From: Zygnema cylindricum
Lineage: Eukaryota > Streptophyta > Zygnematophyceae > Zygnematales > Zygnemataceae
Length of the DNA: 29,176 nt
Direction: 5' to 3'
NCBI GenBank assembly: GCA_037447655.1
Contig: JBBHKE010002430.1
Location: forward strand, 1 to 29,176
Under the pieces are notes generated by a model. It did not search any database. It was given only the letters and a program-made list of their open reading frames with translations, and was not told where the DNA came from. Shown here piece by piece: positions 20,243 to 26,200 of this stretch. The position numbers and the translations under genes are program-made. Numbering within the stretch: position 1 is the first letter of the stretch; each line of letters starts with the position of its first letter.

Positions 20243-23200
20243 TTTTTTTTGGTTTTTGACCCTCTCTGTTTCTCTCTCCCTCTCCTCCCACTGTCCTTCC
20301 CCTAACTCCCCTCTTTTTCCTCCTTTCCCCTCTTTTCCCCTTCTTTCCCTCTCCCTCTCCCTGTCCAGTTTTTCCTCGTCGGTAAGAGGGATTTCTATCA
20401 CTATAAGTCCTTTTACACTTTTTCGTGCTGTTGTATTTATGACTTTTCCTATTTGACATTTTTCTTTCCAATTTTTTTCTCCAGGGTCATTTGGAGGGGG
20501 ACGAACCGGAAATAGACGAGATACTAATATGGTCGGTCGTATTGTGAAAATTCGACAAGGTCCCTATAAGGGCTATAAGGGCTGTATTGTGGATGCTACA
20601 GACACAACTGCTAGAGTGGAGTTAGAATCCCAAATGAAAATTATCACTGGTTAGTGTTCTGCATTAACCGTTTTCTTTTAGTGCTTTTTTTGAGTTTTTA
20701 CGCTTTGGGTTTTGAGGTTTTGGGTGGTTTTTGGTTTTTAGGTTTTGGGCGGTTTTTGGTTTTAGGTTTCGGGTGATTTTTGGTTTTTGGTGATTTTTGT
20801 GGTTTTGGATCATTTTTGTTTTTTTTTTTTTTTTTCCTGTTGTTGTTTTGGATTTGGGTCTTTTTTTGTGAGCTTGATTGGTCTTTTTGTACTTTTTGGG
20901 TATTTTTTTTGTCTTATAGTTTCTCATCTCTTGCTCTTGGCCTTGAATGGCCTTTTTTTCTTTAACTTTTTTTTTTGATGTCCATTTTTCTTTATCGCTC
21001 TTTCTCTTAACACCATTTTTTTTTCAACAGTTATTCGTTTCCTGTGGCTTCATAAAAGTTGTTGCGAGTTTTTCTGTTGATGGAATTTTATTTTGCGGAA
21101 ATGGAACTGCAATTTTCTTTTTTTTGGGGGGCAGTTTTTGTCTCTTATGGATATGCAGTAATTGAGAATCGTCAAAATTTGAAGTTCTTATGGTCATTAT
21201 ATGGGATTTTTTTTATTGCTTTTTAAGACCTTACTTTGATTCGTACTTGGGGATTATTTGACCTTACTTTTTATTTTAGTCCTCACATATATTTTTTTCC
21301 TTTTTTCTCATCCGTTTTAGTCTGTAACGGGTAGCGGTTTCTATGTGGGCTACAGTTCGGAGAGATCAGTTGCCTGAGGGAGATTCTACGGAACAACAAA
21401 CGCCATTTATCAACAGGTAATCAGAACAACCGAACATTTCTTTTGTTTGTGTCTTTGTTTTTTTTTTATTATTTTTTTTAGGGTTTTTTTTAAAGTTTTT
21501 TTTTGGGTTTTTTTTTTTTTTGGTTTTTTTTTTTGTTTTTTTTTGTTTTTTTTTTTTTTTTTTTCCTTTCGGGTTATACCCACTTTTAAGTTTGTTAATT
21601 TCTTGCTAAACTACTGAACTGTATGGTTACTTTATACTGGTTATCCGCACTTCTACTGTTGTATTTTCCTTGCTCTAGGCTTGACTTTTGGTAGTGACTT
21701 TTAAGAGATTATTATGCACATCACTTTGATTTTACTCTTCTAAGAGTGCCTGAATTTTGATAAAGTAAATTTATAGACATTATGCACAAAACTTCCATTT
21801 TATTATTTTCTTATTAAAACTCTTGAAATTTGATGATATACCAAACTTCAGAGAATCTCCGCGGTATGGAGCTGGAAATTAACCATTTCATGGAGATTGT
21901 GCTTGCTTGATTTTATTATTTTCTTTCTAATTTTGATAATTGATGATTTTGATAATTTATTTTGAAAATATATGTATACAGAGAATCTCCACGATACGGA
22001 GCTGGTAGTGAAACTCCTCTCCACTCGTCGAGAACTCCAATGTATTCAGGTTTCGGGTCTATGAGGGATCCCTCGGGTATGTGTTTTTTTTTTTTTTATC
22101 ATTTTTGTGTCGTTTGGTTTTTTTTTCCTTCTTTTTTTCGATATGTAGAAGATGAGGGACAAGATAGTTTCCTACAGTATAATTTTTTATTAGTGTGGAC
22201 CACTCTAATTTTGAACTCAACGATTCAAGGATCATTTAATCAGAGGTAGGAATATTATTTAATCGGAGGTAAGAAATTTTTGTTCTTTAGTCTGTAATTT
22301 GGGTTTTTTTGGTGAACAGTTGATTTGAAATCGTCTCACCGGAAGTTATTTGAGTATTGAATTTTGTCAAGAAAATTTTGGTGAGGAGTATGTGTGCAAA
22401 TGTAATCTAATGTTTGGATCTTCTTTTGACGATGTCCTCTTAATGGGATGTGTTTTTGTGTTTATGACATTGTGAAATTAGTAAAATAGTTTCAAACTAG
22501 TCCCCTGAAAAAAACCCTAAAAGTTGTCGTCCCTTTGAAACAGAAAGAGATGTTTCCACTATCTATTGCCAATTTAGCAATTTATTGTTCAAATGGTTGC
22601 GGTTGTTTATTTTGGAAATCAGTCAGATCGCTCAATGATATTCCAGTGTTTTGTGGATAACTGCAACGTTTTTTTTTAGCTTTTATGCTTTTCGTCTTTT
22701 ACCTGGTTGTCTTTTTTGTGAATTTCTTCTGTAAGTTTATATTTTCAGTGATTTTGTCTTTTGCGGTTCTGTCGTATGTGGGATTGTCTTTGGTGGTTTG
22801 TCTTTTTGTGCTGTTTAATCTTCTTTGTGATTTTTGTTGTGTAGATTTACTAAATTGTGTGTGGTTTTGTCTTGTTTGTAAAATCTTCTTTTTGTGGTTT
22901 TGTCTTTTTGCAGCAACACCGGTACATGAAGGAATGCGAACTCCAATGAGAGACCGAGCTTGGAATCCGCATATCCCAACTACGCCCCTCAGGTGACTTG
23001 TGTTTTCTTTTAAATTTTTTAAGTGTTTTAAGAGTTTATTTTTCTGTATTTGAGGAGGTTAACTGCTTTTTTTTTTGCTCATTTTTGGTTAGGTTGTTCG
23101 TATGGGATTTTATTCCTTAGAGGCGGTTGACGAGGAAACAAGTTTTCTTCTCGCCGACCTCATTTTTGGTTCACCTTTAGGATTATGAAATAGAAAAAAC

Positions 23201-26200
23201 TACAAAGAAATAAATCAAAAATGTTCACTCATGTTTATTGTGAATGTCCAAAACAGATAGATCTTTTTGGTAAAAGATCATCTACACCTTAAATCGCTGT
23301 TAGAGTTTGTAAACTGTTAGTGTTAAGACTTCATCATAATGAACCACACTGAATTATGTTTTACCACATGGCTCATTACGAACGCTAGTTCACGATTTAA
23401 GGTCAAAAAAACACTCAATTGAATGAGAGTGATGATCTTTGCGATGGGCAGTGTACTATCTGAAAGCCGTTATAAATCTGCATATGGTCTGTAAGTTAAT
23501 GGTAGAAATGGTTATTTTCTTTGGTATGGGAAAATGTAAGCAGAAGTGACTCGTGGGACGATGCAAATCCTTCTACATGGAATTCAGGTCCCGGATATGG
23601 TGGAAATTATCAACCGTTTTCTCCAGCCTATTCTCCCGCAGACAATGTCCCAACACCACAAGACAGCCAAAATGTGAGTAAACATTTTGGAGAAGATGTT
23701 TCTAAGTATATGTTTTTAAGGATATGGTTCTAATTATATGTTTCTGAGTAGATGTTTCCAATTAGATGTGTCTAAGAAGATATGTATCACAAGGCAGCCA
23801 AAATGTGGATAAATAATTTTAGGTAGAAGAAAATATATTGTTATAAATATATATTTCTGAGAGATCTTTCTTATTAGATATGTCTAAGGACCACAAGACA
23901 TCGAAAATGTGAGAACATATTTCTAAGTAGATATTTCCAAGGATACGATTCTATCCAAATGTCTCTGAGTAGATGTTTCTAGCCTTCTAAGTAGATAATT
24001 AAAGTAGATATTTTATCTCATGGCTGTAAAGTTCGCAAAATAAGGCTATCCTATATGTTTTTAGTCATGTCTTACGATGTGAAATTCCAACTGAAAAATA
24101 TGCCTTTGGACTAAAAACTCATAATCTGCCCACATTTTACTGTACTTTAGAGGTGTGCTTCATCCTCTCAAAAAAGAGTATATTAGTCTTGTTGCAATAT
24201 ATACGTTATATTATATCATAATATTTTACGTATGGGTCAATGTTTAGTCTTCCAAAACCGTTACATGAAGTTTGAATCGCTTAAAATAAAATGAATGTGA
24301 ACAGCCTTCGACTCCGAGCTTGAGTGGTCGATCCTATGAGGCGCCGACACCTGGCGCTGGAACAGCATGGGGAGGAGGATCCTCCGGAAACTTTAATGAT
24401 GGGGGGGGATCAGATGCCGGTTCGACTTTTGGATCAGCCTATGAAGGTACTTTTTTTTCTTTTGTTTTTTTTTTTGTTTTTTGTTTCTTTTTTTTTGGTC
24501 CTTTTAACCAAAAATTGGGAAATCCATGGGAGTTTAAATTCTCAAAATGTTTCAAATTGCTTGTGAGTGAAGTTAGGGAAGACATTGAACCAATTTTTGG
24601 ATAGTTACTCTCGTGTTTCTATTTGCTCATTTTCCAAAAAAATGCTGGTTAGGTTTCTGTCCCAGCTCTGTTATGTTGTGTAGTTATCAATAACTTCTGT
24701 ATCACAGAATAGTCTCTTTTTCATATTCTTGCTTTTTCTTTTTTGTTCTCATGTTTTTTATCTGGTGTTTCAAATGAGAAGGGTTCGAAACAGCTCTATC
24801 ACCAATTTAGTTTCCAGTATTGTATGCCTCATAGATTGAAAAATGTAAAATGTTCAAGTTCTATTGATCAGTTTCCCATGGAACAATGACCAATTTTGAC
24901 CAATGTTGACCGACCTTCATCGATCTTTGCCAACCTTGACCCTTGTTGACCGATCTTGATGACCTTCAGTTAATCTTGACCTACCTCGACCGCTCTTTCA
25001 CCAATCTTGGCCCTCCATTACGAATTTTAAAATTTCAATTTTGAAACGACTTTGACCAATCTTGACCAACCTTGTCCTACCTTGACCAACTTTAACCAAC
25101 CTTGACCAACTTTGACCAACCTTGACCAATCTTGACCAATCTTGACCAGGCAATGTTCCAAGCCCATATCAAAACCCGAGTACTCCTGGAGATGGAGGGT
25201 ATAATCCCATGACTCCTGGAGGGGCCTATCTTCCGGGAACTCCGGGAGGATTGCCATCAACGCCAGGTGGCGGCGGTTCTATGGACGCATCCACTCCAGC
25301 CTTAGGTAAAACATATCCTTCTATCATTTTTTCCAATTTCTAGACTTCGGTAAGCATTTATTTTGTCAAGATTGGTCAGGTTTTTGGGATTGAAGCTGTT
25401 GAAGTGGTTAGTAAAACAGTTTCTTCTATCATTTTCTCCAATTTCTATGATATAAAAAATAGTTTTTAGTCTGATTTCCGGTTTTTCTTTGAAAGCATTT
25501 TCTCCAGTCGTGAGAAAAAGATTTTTTCCTATCAATTTTCCCAATTTCTAGACTTGTGGAAGTGCTTTTCTATCTTAATTGTATGTATTTGAGGTGAAGT
25601 AGTTGGTTAAGACATTTTTTTCTATCATTTTTCCCAATTTGCTATTATGAATTGTAAGTATTTGCTTTGAAGTGCCTGAAAATCTGGTCCTATGGAATCA
25701 TCCATTCAGGCCTTATATAGAACATTTTCTTCTGTTATTTTTCGGTCTTTAGAAAGTATATTGTTGTCTTAATGAAGTGGTTGAAAGTGATTTTCTATGA
25801 AGGCGTCCATTCCAGCTCTCGCTGACCATCATTTTCTCCAATTTCTAGACTGAAGAAATCAATTTTTTTTGTCGGGTATTTAGGCGTGAAGTGGTTTTCT
25901 TTCGTTTTGAAAAAAGTTGTAGTTTGGTTTTAAATGCTCAAATTTGAATTGTTGAAATTTGGATTGTTGAATTTTCGGTACATTCTAGTATGGACTATTA
26001 TATGTATTTCCACTTTTGAATGGTTTTTGTTGTACATTCAATTAATATGGAAATAGTTAGAATTTTTCCAAATATGTAGTTATTTAACCTGTCCCCAAAT
26101 TGGGTATATTTTGAATAGTGTAAAAGCCTCTATGAAGGTGATCTCTGGTTTGATGTTCCCTTTTTCTTTTTTTTCCTTTTTTTCTTTTTCCTTTCTTCTT

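Larger units (their letters stand above)
21356..22992 (+). other. SPT5: SPT5 exons 15-17: end of KOW5, first CTR part (residues 753-831)
   Basis: Exon 15 is 21356-21416: its acceptor GGCTACAG gives T-VRRDQLPEGD, aligning with plant TVDRGAISD after KOW5. Exon 16 is 21982-22076 (ESPRYGAGSETPLHSSRTPM). Exon 17 is 22914-22992 (ATPVHEGMRTPMRDRAWNPH). The TP-rich motifs are the repeat region phosphorylated by CDK9-type kinases in other SPT5 proteins. Phases run 1, 2, 1, 2 and close. An in-frame AG 21 nt earlier (21333-21334) would add seven residues to exon 15. Confidence 0.88.
23544..25305 (+). other. SPT5: SPT5 exons 18-20: CTR (residues 831-974)
   Basis: Exon 18 is 23544-23673 (SDSWDDANPSTWNSG, SPAYSPADNVPTPQD, ends phase 0). 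Exon 19 is 24305-24446 (PSTPSLSGRSYEAPTPGAGT, then Gly/Ser-rich, ends phase 1). Exon 20 is 25150-25305 (YQNPSTPGDGGYNPMTPGG, LPGTPGG, ends phase 1). The SYEAPTPG motif and the TPGG/TPGD repeats match plant SPT5 C-terminal repeats, which recruit elongation and capping factors when phosphorylated. Confidence 0.93.

Noticed and set aside
21320-21416. Exon 15 starting at the strong TTTTAG acceptor (21321)
   Set aside because: All three phases meet a stop; the acceptor at 21355 keeps the conserved sequence after KOW5.
24883-25149. W-box regulatory array (TTGACC)
   Set aside because: It is a regular intronic minisatellite; the W-box match follows from the repeat unit and needs no WRKY role.
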